The position numbers and the translations under genes are program-made. From Casimicrobiaceae bacterium (GTDB lineage: Bacteria > Pseudomonadota > Gammaproteobacteria > Burkholderiales > Casimicrobiaceae): 9,263 nt of DNA. Positions 1 to 7,503 of this stretch are shown piece after piece; the stretch's first letter is position 1; each line of letters begins with the position of its first letter. The notes under the pieces are model-generated. The model was not told where the DNA came from and made no database searches. It worked only from the letters and a program-made list of their open reading frames with translations. Location: assembly GCA_955652025.1 (NCBI GenBank), contig CATPAO010000083.1:1-9263 (forward strand), written 5' to 3'.

Positions 1-49
1 GCGCGGGGCGGGCGAACAGGAACTGCGCGGTCGGACGCGCCGCGGTCAC
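1..49 (-). CDS. pgpA: Phosphatidylglycerophosphatase A, N-terminal fragment (runs off the left edge)
   Basis: Only the first 16 codons are inside the window, read from a GTG at 49-47. The GTG overlaps the thiL stop as GTGA, the usual sign of translational coupling. The visible peptide contains a TAQFLFARPA-like stretch. This resembles the short segment that precedes the first membrane helix in proteobacterial PgpA, where a basic/hydrophobic F-L-x-x-x-P-A motif is common. The family dephosphorylates phosphatidylglycerophosphate to phosphatidylglycerol in the inner membrane. thiL-pgpA is a very common gene pair, and this position directly after thiL is the main support. No catalytic residue lies in the window, so the call is an inference from context plus a short peptide match. 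Confidence 0.7.
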   Translation of the reverse strand, partial: MTAARPTAQFLFARPA

Positions 50-1017
50 GATACGAAGTGATCGAACGCCGGCGGCAGCGCGGCAAGCGAGCGACCGGAT
101 TCGTCGCGGACATCAAGGCCCGGCGTTGCCGTGATCGCGCCGATGCGGGTCAACGGCAACGCGAGATCGGCGGCGATGCGGGCGACGCGATCGCGCGACG
201 CCGGATTCGCGGTGAAGCACAGCTCGTAGTCGTCGCCGCCCGCAAGCAGGCAGGACAGCGCCAGCGCGCGCTCGCCGCCTGTAAGTTGCGCCGCGAGAGC
301 CGGCATGCGAGGCAGCGTCGCGAGATCGATCCGCGCGCCCACGCGGGACGATTCGAGAATATGCGCGACATCGCCAGTCAGGCCGTCCGAAATGTCGAGC
401 GCGGCGGTCGCGACGCCACGCAGCCGCAGGCCGAGATCGACGCGCGGCTCCGGCGCTTCGAGCTTCCGCCGCGCCGCGGAGAGCGCGTCCGGTGCAAGCG
501 TCGTTCGCTGCCGCAACGCCGCGAGCGCGAGTGCGGCGTCGCCCAACGTTCCCGAAACATAGATATCGTCGCCGGCCAACGCGCCGCTTCGCGTCAGCGC
601 CGCGCCGGGCGGAACCTCGCCGACGACGGTCACGCACAAATTGCGCGGGCCGCGTGTGGTGTCGCCGCCGATCAGTTCGACGCCATGCCGCTCCGCGAGC
701 GCATCGAATCCGGCCATGAACGCGGCCAGCCACGCTTCGTCGGCGTCGGGGAGCGCGCCCGCCAGCAGCGCATAACGCGGTGTCGCGCCCATGGCCGCCA
801 AGTCCGAGAGGTTGACCGCCAGCGCCTTGTGGCCAAGTCGCCGCGGATCGGTGCCTGCGAGAAAATGCCGGCCTTCGACCAGCATGTCGACCGCCAGCGC
901 GAGCTCCATTCCCGGTGCGGGAGCGACGATCGCAGCGTCGTCGCCGACGCCGACACGCACCGACGCGTCGCGCGGCGCGCGACGAAAATAGCGATCGATC
1001 AGCGCGAACTCGTTCAC
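46..1017 (-). CDS. thiL: Thiamine-monophosphate kinase
   Basis: ThiL phosphorylates thiamine monophosphate with ATP to thiamine diphosphate, the last step of cofactor synthesis, in the cytoplasm. The 323-residue protein has the usual family length and the AIR-synthase-like fold signatures: GVGDDAA (about residues 23-29, metal/ATP site), VDMLVEGRHF (43-52), NLSDLAAMGA (69-78), IGGDTTRGP (116-124), DISDGL (208-213) and GGDDYEL (260-266). All the acidic residues expected to bind metal are present. I chose the GTG at 1017-1015, giving VNEFALIDRYF. The open frame continues upstream to an ATG at 1140, but that extension runs through the end of nusB, is Arg/Ser-rich and looks non-coding. The gene starts 31 bases after the nusB stop and ends overlapping pgpA by 4 bases. 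It probably shares the rib-nus transcript. No strong ribosome-binding site precedes the GTG. Confidence 0.95.
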   Translation of the reverse strand: MNEFALIDRYFRRAPRDASVRVGVGDDAAIVAPAPGMELALAVDMLVEGRHFLAGTDPRRLGHKALAVNLSDLAAMGATPRYALLAGALPDADEAWLAAFMAGFDALAERHGVELIGGDTTRGPRNLCVTVVGEVPPGAALTRSGALAGDDIYVSGTLGDAALALAALRQRTTLAPDALSAARRKLEAPEPRVDLGLRLRGVATAALDISDGLTGDVAHILESSRVGARIDLATLPRMPALAAQLTGGERALALSCLLAGGDDYELCFTANPASRDRVARIAADLALPLTRIGAITATPGLDVRDESGRSLAALPPAFDHFVS

Positions 1018-1048
1018 GGCCTGCCGCGCTCGGCCCCGCCGTGGCGCG

Positions 1049-1492
1049 TCAACCACGTTCCCGCGCGAGCGCCGCGATTTCCATGCCGCGCACATCCGCC
1101 GCGAACTTGTCCAGCACGCCGTTGACGAACTTGTGGCCATCGGTGCCGCCGTAATCCTTCGCGAGCTCCACCGCCTCGTTGATCACGACGCGGTACGGAA
1201 TCTCGGGCCGGTGCGCCAATTCCCACGCACCGATGATGAGGACGCTGCGCTCGATTGGCGACAATCCCGCCGCCGAGCGGTCGAGAAGCGGCGCAAGGCG
1301 GGCGAGCAGCGCATCGTAGTCACCGACGACGCCGGTCCACAGCGCATCGAAATAGGGCTGGTCGGCGCGCTGGTACCCGGTGCTCGCCGCGAGATCGCCG
1401 GCGATCGTCGCCGCCGGGCTGCCGGCGAGTTGCCGCTCGTAGAGTCCCTGCAGCACGAGCTCGCGCGCGCGACGGCGCGGATTAGTCTTCAT
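1049..1492 (-). CDS. nusB: Transcription antitermination factor NusB
   Basis: This encodes 147 residues, close to the normal NusB length, and is an all-helical RNA-binding protein. NusB pairs with NusE (ribosomal protein S10) and binds boxA RNA to prevent Rho termination in rRNA operons. Recognisable features are the N-terminal basic segment RRRARELVLQGLYE (about residues 6-19), LSPIERSVLIIGAWEL (about 77-92) and the C-terminal VVINEAVELAKDYGGTDGHKFVNGVLDK (given as its parts VVINEAVELAK and GHKFVNGVLDK), the family's most conserved block. The ATG lies inside the end of ribH: the two frames overlap by 11 bases (1482-1492), so translation is probably coupled. The ribH-nusB neighbourhood is conserved across many proteobacteria. 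Confidence 0.96.
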   Translation of the reverse strand: MKTNPRRRARELVLQGLYERQLAGSPAATIAGDLAASTGYQRADQPYFDALWTGVVGDYDALLARLAPLLDRSAAGLSPIERSVLIIGAWELAHRPEIPYRVVINEAVELAKDYGGTDGHKFVNGVLDKFAADVRGMEIAALARERG

Positions 1493-1985
1493 CGATCGCG
1501 GCCAGCAAATTCGCGATCTCGAGCGCAGCCGCGGCCGCCTCGTAGCCCTTCGCGTCCATGCGCGAGCGCGCCTGCTCTTCGGTGTCGCAGGTGAGGATCC
1601 CGTTGCCGATCGGAATGCCGAACTCGAGCTGCACGCTCGACACCCCGGCGGCCGATTCGTTGGCGACGATTTCGAAATGATAGGTGTCGCCGCGGATCAC
1701 CGCACCGAGGGCGACGAGCGCGTCGTAGTTGCCGGTCTGCGCGAAGCGCTGCAGCGCCAGCGGCGTTTCGAGCGCGCCCGGAACGGTCGCAACGGTGACG
1801 TTTTTTTCGGGGACGCCCGCTTCGGCCAGCGCACGCAACGCCCCCTTCAGCAGCCCGTCGCCGATGGCCGGATTGAAGCGCGATAACACCAGCGCGACGC
1901 GGCGGTCGGCGCCGCGCGGATTGTGGGCGATGCGTCGGAGAGTCATGATGGGGCGGCCGCCCGCATGAAGCGCGGCGATCGTCAT
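1482..1985 (-). CDS. ribH: 6,7-dimethyl-8-ribityllumazine synthase
   Basis: RibH condenses 5-amino-6-ribitylaminouracil with 3,4-dihydroxy-2-butanone 4-phosphate to form lumazine, the penultimate step of riboflavin synthesis. It works as an icosahedral or smaller oligomer. From the ATG at 1985 the protein is 167 residues. Motifs are SRFN (35-38, substrate pocket), VPGALETPLAL (68-78), GAVIRGDTYHFEIV (94-107, with the catalytic His at 103 and the phosphate-contacting Arg at 98) and LTCDTEEQA (131-139). This ATG forms an ATGA overlap with the ribBA stop, which favours coupling. A second in-frame ATG at 1946 would give 155 residues, nearer the usual family length of about 155. The 13 extra residues look unconserved, so the start is uncertain. 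Neither ATG has a clear Shine-Dalgarno sequence. The open frame also extends far upstream inside ribBA, which is a shadow. Confidence 0.95.
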   Translation of the reverse strand: MTIAALHAGGRPIMTLRRIAHNPRGADRRVALVLSRFNPAIGDGLLKGALRALAEAGVPEKNVTVATVPGALETPLALQRFAQTGNYDALVALGAVIRGDTYHFEIVANESAAGVSSVQLEFGIPIGNGILTCDTEEQARSRMDAKGYEAAAAALEIANLLAAIDED

Positions 1986-3085
1986 GCGGTGCGCGCCGGC
2001 GGCGCCACCTCGTAACCGGTGACCTCGAGGTCGAATCCCGCCATGCTCGGCATCTTGCGCGGCTTGGCCAGGAGCCGCATCTTGCCGACGTTCAAGTCGC
2101 GCAGGATCTGTGCGCCGATGCCGTAGTTGCGCAAATCCATTTTCGACGGCGGCGGCGGCGCATCGGCCAGCGCGCGGCGACGAAGCTCGTCGGCGGATTC
2201 CGGCCGGTGCAGGAGGACGATGACGCCGCGGCCCGCGGCGGCGATCGCGCGCAACGCGTCCGCGACGCTCCACGAATGCGTGCCGCTCTGCTGGTCGAGC
2301 AGGTCCATCACCGACAGCGGCTCGTGCACGCGGACGAGCGTCTCGGTATCGGGTGAGATCGGGCCGCGGGTGAGCGCCAAGTGCGTCGCATCGGTCAACT
2401 TGTCGCGGTAGACGACCAGGCGAAACGCGCCGGATTGCGTCGACAGCGGACGCTCGGCGATGCGCTCGATGAGTTTCTCCGTGCGGCTCCGGTAATGGAT
2501 GAGATCGGTGATCGCGCCGATCTTGAGACCGTGCTCGGCGGCAAACTTCTCGAGGTCGGGGAGCCGCGCCATCGTCCCGTCGTCCTTCATGATTTCGCAG
2601 AGCACCGCCGATGGCGAAAAGCCGGCGAGTCGCGCGAGATCGCAACACGCTTCCGTGTGACCGGCGCGCGCCAACACGCCACCCGCTTGCGCGACCAGCG
2701 GAAAGATATGGCCCGGCTGCACAATGTCGTCCGGCCGTGCGTGCGGTGCCGCCGCCACCTGAATCGTGTGCGCGCGGTCGGCCGCCGAGATCCCGGTGGT
2801 CACGCCCTGCGCCGCCTCGATCGAGACAGTAAAGTTGGTGCCGTGGACCGAACGATTGACCGGGGTCATCGGCGTCAGGTTGAGCTGACGCGCGCGATCC
2901 TCGGTGATCGGCATGCAGACCAGTCCGCGGCCGTAGCGCGCCATGAAATTGATCGCGTCGGGCGTGACGCGGTCGGCGGCGATGACGAGATCACCCTCGT
3001 TCTCGCGCTCTTCCTCGTCGACGAGGATGACCATCCGGCCGTCCCTCAAGTCGGCAATGATGTCCTGGATAGGCGCAATCGACAT
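1982..3085 (-). CDS. ribBA: 3,4-dihydroxy-2-butanone 4-phosphate synthase with degenerate GTP cyclohydrolase II domain
   Basis: The protein has 367 residues in two parts. Residues 1 to about 205 are a complete RibB domain, which converts ribulose 5-phosphate to dihydroxybutanone phosphate plus formate. It has the acidic metal-binding loop [12 protein letters not shown] (23-34), the phosphate/substrate block around residues 78-86, GHIFPLVA (125-132) and the catalytic-region [13 protein letters not shown] (143-155). Residues from about 206 to the end follow the RibA (GTP cyclohydrolase II) fold, including [12 protein letters not shown] (252-263) and [14 protein letters not shown] (318-331). The zinc-binding Cys residues of true RibA are absent: there is no Cys anywhere in this half. 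It is therefore probably not an active cyclohydrolase, and a separate ribA should exist elsewhere. This degeneration is known in many proteobacterial RibBA proteins. The ATG follows the RND permease stop by 52 bases, and its Shine-Dalgarno is weak. Confidence 0.95.
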   Translation of the reverse strand: MSIAPIQDIIADLRDGRMVILVDEEERENEGDLVIAADRVTPDAINFMARYGRGLVCMPITEDRARQLNLTPMTPVNRSVHGTNFTVSIEAAQGVTTGISAADRAHTIQVAAAPHARPDDIVQPGHIFPLVAQAGGVLARAGHTEACCDLARLAGFSPSAVLCEIMKDDGTMARLPDLEKFAAEHGLKIGAITDLIHYRSRTEKLIERIAERPLSTQSGAFRLVVYRDKLTDATHLALTRGPISPDTETLVRVHEPLSVMDLLDQQSGTHSWSVADALRAIAAAGRGVIVLLHRPESADELRRRALADAPPPPSKMDLRNYGIGAQILRDLNVGKMRLLAKPRKMPSMAGFDLEVTGYEVAPPARTA

Positions 3086-3137
3086 GGTTTCGCTTCGGAC
3101 CCGAGTATGAGTGCGTCATCTTACCGGAACGCGCGGA

Positions 3138-6100
3138 CTACGCCGCCGCTACGGGCGCGCTCTCCGGACGCACGCGGAACCACGTCGCGTAGAGCGCGGG
3201 GAGAAAGATCAGCGTCAGGACTGTCGCAATCACGAGGCCACCCATCATCGCCACGGCCATCGGGCCGAAGAAGTCGCTTCGCGTGAGCGGGATCAGCGCC
3301 AGCACCGCCGCCGCGGCGGTGAGTACGATCGGGCGGAACCGGCGTACCGTCGCGCCGATCACCGCGTCCCACGGCGAATGGCCGGCCGCGACGTCGCGAT
3401 CGATTTGATCCACCAGAATCACCGAATTGCGCATGATGATGCCCGACAGCGCGATCGTCCCCAGCATCGCCACGAAACCGAACGGCTTGCCGAAGAGCAG
3501 AAGCGCCGCGGTGACGCCGATCAATCCGAGCGGCGCGGTCAGCACGACCATCAGCGTGCGCGAAAAGCTCTGCAGCTGGATCATCAACAGCGTCAACACG
3601 ACAATTACGAGTAGCGGCACGCCCGCGACGATCGAGCGTTGCCCTTTGGCCGAATCCTCCAACGCGCCGCCGGCCTCGATCCGATAGCCGAGCGGGAGCG
3701 ACGCGCGGAGTTGATCGAGCTGCGGATTGAGGCGATTGGTGACGTCGGGTCCCTGTGCGTCGCCGCGGACATCGGCGCGGACGGTGATCGTCGGCAGCCG
3801 GTTACGACGCCAGACGATCCCTTCCTCGAGCTCGTACTGAATATCGGCGACCTGCGTGATCGCCACGGCCTTGCCGTTGCGCGACGGCAACGCGAGATCC
3901 TTGAGGAAGCTCATCTTCGCGCGTTCCTCGGTTGCGCCCCGCAGCAGCACTTCGATCTGCTTGTCGCGCTCGCGATAGTAGGTGACGTTGATGCCGGACA
4001 GCGAATTGTTGAGAAACGTGGCCAAATCCTGCGACGACACGCCGAGAAGCCGCGCCTTGTTTTGATCGATCACGAGCCGAATCGACTTCGTCGGCTCGTC
4101 CCAGTCGAATTGCACGTCGCGCGTGGCGGGATCGCGCCGCACGATGTCGGCGGTTTGCTGCGCAAGGCGGCGCACGGTGGGGATGTCCTCGCCCGAGACG
4201 CGGAACTGCACCGGAAAGCCGACCGGCGGCCCGTTCTCGAGCCGCGCGACGCGGCCGCGCAGCCCCGGAAAATCGGTGTCGAACAGCTTGAGCAGACGAT
4301 CGCGCTCGCCTTCACGCTCCGCGTTGCTCTTCGCGACCAGCACGAATTGCGCGAAATTCGATTGCGTCAGTTGCTGGTCCAGCGGGAGGTAGAACCGCGG
4401 GCTGCCCGAGCCGACATAGGTGACGTATTGCTCGACGCCGGTCTCCTTGTCCAGGATCGCCTCGAGCTTTTGCGCTTCGGCGAGGGTTGCCGCGAACGAG
4501 CTTCCTTCGGGCAGCCGGAGGTCGACCAGGAGCTCCGGCCGCGACGACGCGGGAAAGAACTGTTGCGGAACGAAACGGAACAGGCCGAGCGCGGCGACGA
4601 ACACCGCCACCGTCGCCGCCAGCACCCAAGTTCGATGCGCGATGCACCAGGCGATCAGCGCGCGGAGGCGACGATAGAACGGCGTCCGGTAGACCGCGTC
4701 CTCGTCGCCGTGCGCCGGAGCGTGGACAATCGGCGGCGTCTTGCCGGAGAGCCGCGCCCACAGCCGTGCACGAAGCGAGGGACCGTGGGACTTCGACGGA
4801 TCCGGCAACATCTTGTAGCCGAGATACGGGATGACGACGACGGCGATTACCCAAGACGCGAGAAGCGCAATCGAGGCGACCTCGAAGATCGAGCGCGTGT
4901 ATTCGCCGGTCGTGCTTTTCGCCGTCGCGATCGGCAGGAAACCGGCGACGGTGACGAGCGTGCCGGTCAGCATCGGAAACGCGGTATTCGTGTAAGCGAA
5001 GCTCGCCGCGCCGACGCGGTCGAAGCCCTGCTCCATCTTGATCGCCATCATCTCGACCGCGATGATCGCGTCGTCGACCAGGAGACCGAGCGAAAGAATC
5101 AATGCGCCGAGCGAGATCTTGTGCAAGCCGATGTCCGCCAGCCACATGCCGGCGAACGTCACGGCCAGCACAAGCGGAATCGACACCGCGACCACAAGGC
5201 CGGTGCGCAAACCGAGGCTCACCAGCGAGACGACGAGCACGATGATCACCGCTTCCGCGAGCGAGCGCACGAATTGATTGACCGAGCGCTGGACCGCCTG
5301 CGGCATGCTCGTCACCGTCTCGACGTCGAGGCCGACCGGCAATTGCGACTGGATGCGCGCGATCTCGCGATCCAGGTCGTGGCCCAACTGGATCACGTCG
5401 CCGCCCTGTGCCATCGTGATCCCGAGCCCCAGCGCCTCCTTGCCCTTCCAGCGCATTTTCTGTTGCGGCGGATCGACGTAACCGCGATAGACATGCGCAA
5501 TGTCGCCCAGACGGAACACGCGGTCGTTGGCGCGGATCGCGAAGTCGCGGATCGCGTCCAGCGAATCGAACGCGCCGGTCGGCCGCACGAAAATGCGGTC
5601 CGTGGACGTGTCGAACACGCCGGCCGCGGTGACGGCGTTCTGCGCGGCGAGCGTCTGCAGGATCTGTTGCGGATCGACGCCCAGCGTTGCGAGCTTGGCG
5701 TTGGACAGCTCGATGAAGACCTTCTCGTCCTGCTCGGCGATGAAATCGACTTTTGCGACGCCGGGCACGTGCAACAGCTCGGCGCGAACCCGGTCGCCGA
5801 ACTCCTTGAGATCGCGGTAGCCGAATCCGTCGCCGACGAGCGCATAGATGTTCGTGTACGTGTCGCCGAATTCGTCGTTGAAGAACGGACCTTGGATGCC
5901 CGTGGGCAACGTGTTCCGGATGTCGCCGATCTTCTTGCGCACCTGATACCACGTCTCCGGCACCTGCGCCGCAGGCGCCGAGTCCTTGATCGCGAAAAAC
6001 ACGAGCGATTCGCCAGGCTTCGAATAGCTTCGCACGAAGTCGACGTTCGGCACCTCCTGCAGCTTGCGCTCGATCTTGTCGGTGACCTGCTGCTCGATGT

Positions 6101-6314
6101 CGCGCGCCGAGGCGCCCGGCCAGTTGGTCTTCACGACCATGACCTTGAACGTGAACGGCGGATCCTCGGATTGCCCCAACTGTTCGTACGACAGCACACC
6201 GACGAGCGCGCAGACCAGAACGACGAACAGGACGAACGGACGATGCCGCAACGCCCATTCGGACAGGTTGAAGCGCGCGTGGGAAGCGACCCCGGACGGG
6301 GTGGCGGGCGTCAT
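3138..6314 (-). CDS. RND efflux transporter permease (HAE1-like, resembling TriC/MexK-type pumps)
   Basis: This is a 1058-residue inner-membrane proton/drug antiporter of the AcrB superfamily. It forms the trimeric engine of a tripartite pump that exports drugs, biocides or other amphiphiles. The layout is typical: TM1 (about 26-44), a large periplasmic porter loop, a TM2-TM6 bundle (about 352-501), a hydrophilic cytoplasmic linker (about 503-555), TM7 (about 560-582), a second porter loop, and a C-terminal bundle. TM4 contains LGLLVDDAIIAVEMM, placing the proton-relay pair at Asp414-Asp415, equivalent to AcrB Asp407/408. In the TM10 region the AcrB Lys940 position appears to be Arg962 (IIMRNSVILVDQI). 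The N-terminal GQSEDPPFTFKVMVVKTNWPGA block recalls the TriC/MexK branch from memory (here cited as EDPPFTFKVMVV and NWPGAS). The substrate cannot be deduced. I chose the ATG at 6314, 22 bases after the adaptor stop; the longer open frame overlaps the adaptor gene and starts with Arg-rich, unconserved sequence. Confidence 0.94.
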   Translation of the reverse strand: MTPATPSGVASHARFNLSEWALRHRPFVLFVVLVCALVGVLSYEQLGQSEDPPFTFKVMVVKTNWPGASARDIEQQVTDKIERKLQEVPNVDFVRSYSKPGESLVFFAIKDSAPAAQVPETWYQVRKKIGDIRNTLPTGIQGPFFNDEFGDTYTNIYALVGDGFGYRDLKEFGDRVRAELLHVPGVAKVDFIAEQDEKVFIELSNAKLATLGVDPQQILQTLAAQNAVTAAGVFDTSTDRIFVRPTGAFDSLDAIRDFAIRANDRVFRLGDIAHVYRGYVDPPQQKMRWKGKEALGLGITMAQGGDVIQLGHDLDREIARIQSQLPVGLDVETVTSMPQAVQRSVNQFVRSLAEAVIIVLVVSLVSLGLRTGLVVAVSIPLVLAVTFAGMWLADIGLHKISLGALILSLGLLVDDAIIAVEMMAIKMEQGFDRVGAASFAYTNTAFPMLTGTLVTVAGFLPIATAKSTTGEYTRSIFEVASIALLASWVIAVVVIPYLGYKMLPDPSKSHGPSLRARLWARLSGKTPPIVHAPAHGDEDAVYRTPFYRRLRALIAWCIAHRTWVLAATVAVFVAALGLFRFVPQQFFPASSRPELLVDLRLPEGSSFAATLAEAQKLEAILDKETGVEQYVTYVGSGSPRFYLPLDQQLTQSNFAQFVLVAKSNAEREGERDRLLKLFDTDFPGLRGRVARLENGPPVGFPVQFRVSGEDIPTVRRLAQQTADIVRRDPATRDVQFDWDEPTKSIRLVIDQNKARLLGVSSQDLATFLNNSLSGINVTYYRERDKQIEVLLRGATEERAKMSFLKDLALPSRNGKAVAITQVADIQYELEEGIVWRRNRLPTITVRADVRGDAQGPDVTNRLNPQLDQLRASLPLGYRIEAGGALEDSAKGQRSIVAGVPLLVIVVLTLLMIQLQSFSRTLMVVLTAPLGLIGVTAALLLFGKPFGFVAMLGTIALSGIIMRNSVILVDQIDRDVAAGHSPWDAVIGATVRRFRPIVLTAAAAVLALIPLTRSDFFGPMAVAMMGGLVIATVLTLIFLPALYATWFRVRPESAPVAAA

Positions 6315-6336
6315 GGCGACTCGGGGAATGCGCGCG

Positions 6337-7503
6337 TCAGAGACGTGCGGTCGTCGCGTGGGCCGCCGCGGGCGCGCTTGATGTCGACGCGGTCGGTGCG
6401 CGCTCGCCCGCGCCTTCGAACGGCCGCACGATCTCGCCTTCGCGAAGCTTGTGCACACCGGCCGCCACCACCCACTCGCCGCTCGCCACGCCCGAAGTCA
6501 CGAGAACGCCATCCTCGCGGTACTGTCCGATCACGATCGGCCGCAGGCTGACCTTCTGCGCCTGCGCGTCATAGACCCACACCGCGGGCTCGCCGTCCTT
6601 GCGATAGATCGACGTGAGCGGCAACAGCGACGCATTGGACGATTCGGCGTTCATCAGCGCGACGTTGGCCGTCATCCCCCATTGCAGCGCGGGATCCGGC
6701 GCCAGAACCGACACCCGCACGGCAAACGTTCGCGTCACCGGATCGACCGCCGGCGCGATCTCGCGCACGCGCGCCGGATAGAGTTTCTGCGGGTTCGCCC
6801 ACAATGCGACGACCAGCGCGCTGGCCGCGCGGACTTCACCGATGCGAGACTCCGGCACGCTGATCGCGACTTCGTGCTCGTCCTCGCGCGCCAATTTCAT
6901 CACCGTCTGGCCGGCGGCGACGACCTGTCCGGCTTCGACACCGACCATGGTGATGACGCCGTTGTCGGGCGCGACCAGCGTCGCGTAGTTCGCCTGGTTC
7001 TGCGTCACCGACAGTTGCGCGCGCGCCTGCTCCCATTTCGCGCGGTTGGAGTCGCGCGTGTTTTTCTTCTGATCGAGCGCGGACTCGCTGACGAATTTCT
7101 GGCGGAAGAGATTTTGATAGCGCTCGAATTCGGCTTGCGCATATCGGTATTCGGTGTCCGCCGCCACCACCACGGCTCTTTGCGCGTCCGCCTGCAGGCC
7201 GACGTCGGCGGGATCGAGCCGCGCCAGCGTCTGGCCGCGCGTGACGCGCGCACCCATGTCCACCGAGCGTGCGATCACCTTGCCTGCGATGCGAAATCCG
7301 AGATCGCTCTCGTGGCGCGGCTTAACTTCACCGGCGAATACCGCGGTGTCGGCGGTTCCGCCCTGCTTGACCTGCGCCAGCTGGACCGGCCGCACGGGCA
7401 CGGGCGCGTGCTCGGGCTTCGCGCACGCCGACAGCAGCGCCACCGCGAAGAGCGCGCTTGCGCCGGCTCGCAGCAGCGAGGGAGTCTTGGACAGGGATTT
7501 CAT
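6337..7503 (-). CDS. RND efflux periplasmic adaptor subunit (membrane fusion lipoprotein)
   Basis: The 388-residue adaptor (AcrA/MexA type) joins the RND permease to an outer-membrane channel. The N-terminus is a lipoprotein signal peptide: a basic start, a hydrophobic segment (about 13-24) and a lipobox LSAC with the acylated Cys at 27. Next come a first lipoyl half (about 65-100, with GFRIAGKV and GQTLARLDPADV), an alpha-helical hairpin rich in Glu/Gln/Arg (about 101-172), a second lipoyl half (about 173-205, APDNGVITMVGVEAGQVV), a beta-barrel (about 208-285), a membrane-proximal domain (about 290-365) and a low-complexity Ala/Ser/Thr tail (366-388). The ATG overlaps the tetR stop by one base (TGATG) and has a good Shine-Dalgarno. 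The permease follows 22 bases later, so the two form one pump. No outer-membrane factor gene accompanies them. Confidence 0.94.
   Translation of the reverse strand: MKSLSKTPSLLRAGASALFAVALLSACAKPEHAPVPVRPVQLAQVKQGGTADTAVFAGEVKPRHESDLGFRIAGKVIARSVDMGARVTRGQTLARLDPADVGLQADAQRAVVVAADTEYRYAQAEFERYQNLFRQKFVSESALDQKKNTRDSNRAKWEQARAQLSVTQNQANYATLVAPDNGVITMVGVEAGQVVAAGQTVMKLAREDEHEVAISVPESRIGEVRAASALVVALWANPQKLYPARVREIAPAVDPVTRTFAVRVSVLAPDPALQWGMTANVALMNAESSNASLLPLTSIYRKDGEPAVWVYDAQAQKVSLRPIVIGQYREDGVLVTSGVASGEWVVAAGVHKLREGEIVRPFEGAGERAPTASTSSAPAAAHATTARL

Noticed and set aside
58..1125. A 355-codon plus-strand open frame across thiL.
   Set aside because: It is Arg/Ala-rich low-complexity translation opposite a clear ThiL with all its motifs. 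Same reasoning for the 301-codon plus-strand frame at 2381-3286 opposite ribBA.
1018..1140. Upstream extension of thiL to an ATG at 1140.
   Set aside because: It overlaps nusB and encodes a Ser/Arg-rich stretch unlike ThiL N-termini. The conserved N-terminus begins at the GTG at 1017.
1986..2648. Upstream extension of the ribH frame that would make a 388-residue protein.
   Set aside because: The extension lies wholly inside ribBA in another frame, is Arg-rich and has no motif. RibH begins at 1985 or 1946.
3086..3137. A possible promoter (CATACT-like -10) or FMN riboswitch before ribBA.
   Set aside because: Only 52 bases are available, far too few for an FMN riboswitch. The best -35 partner is spaced about 14 bases and matches poorly.
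3639..6551. A 970-codon open frame on the plus strand, antisense to the RND permease and the end of the adaptor gene.
   Set aside because: The translation is dominated by Arg, Asp, His and Glu with no recognisable domain. It is the expected mirror of a GC-rich gene with strong third-position bias, and the minus-strand frame is an unambiguous RND protein.
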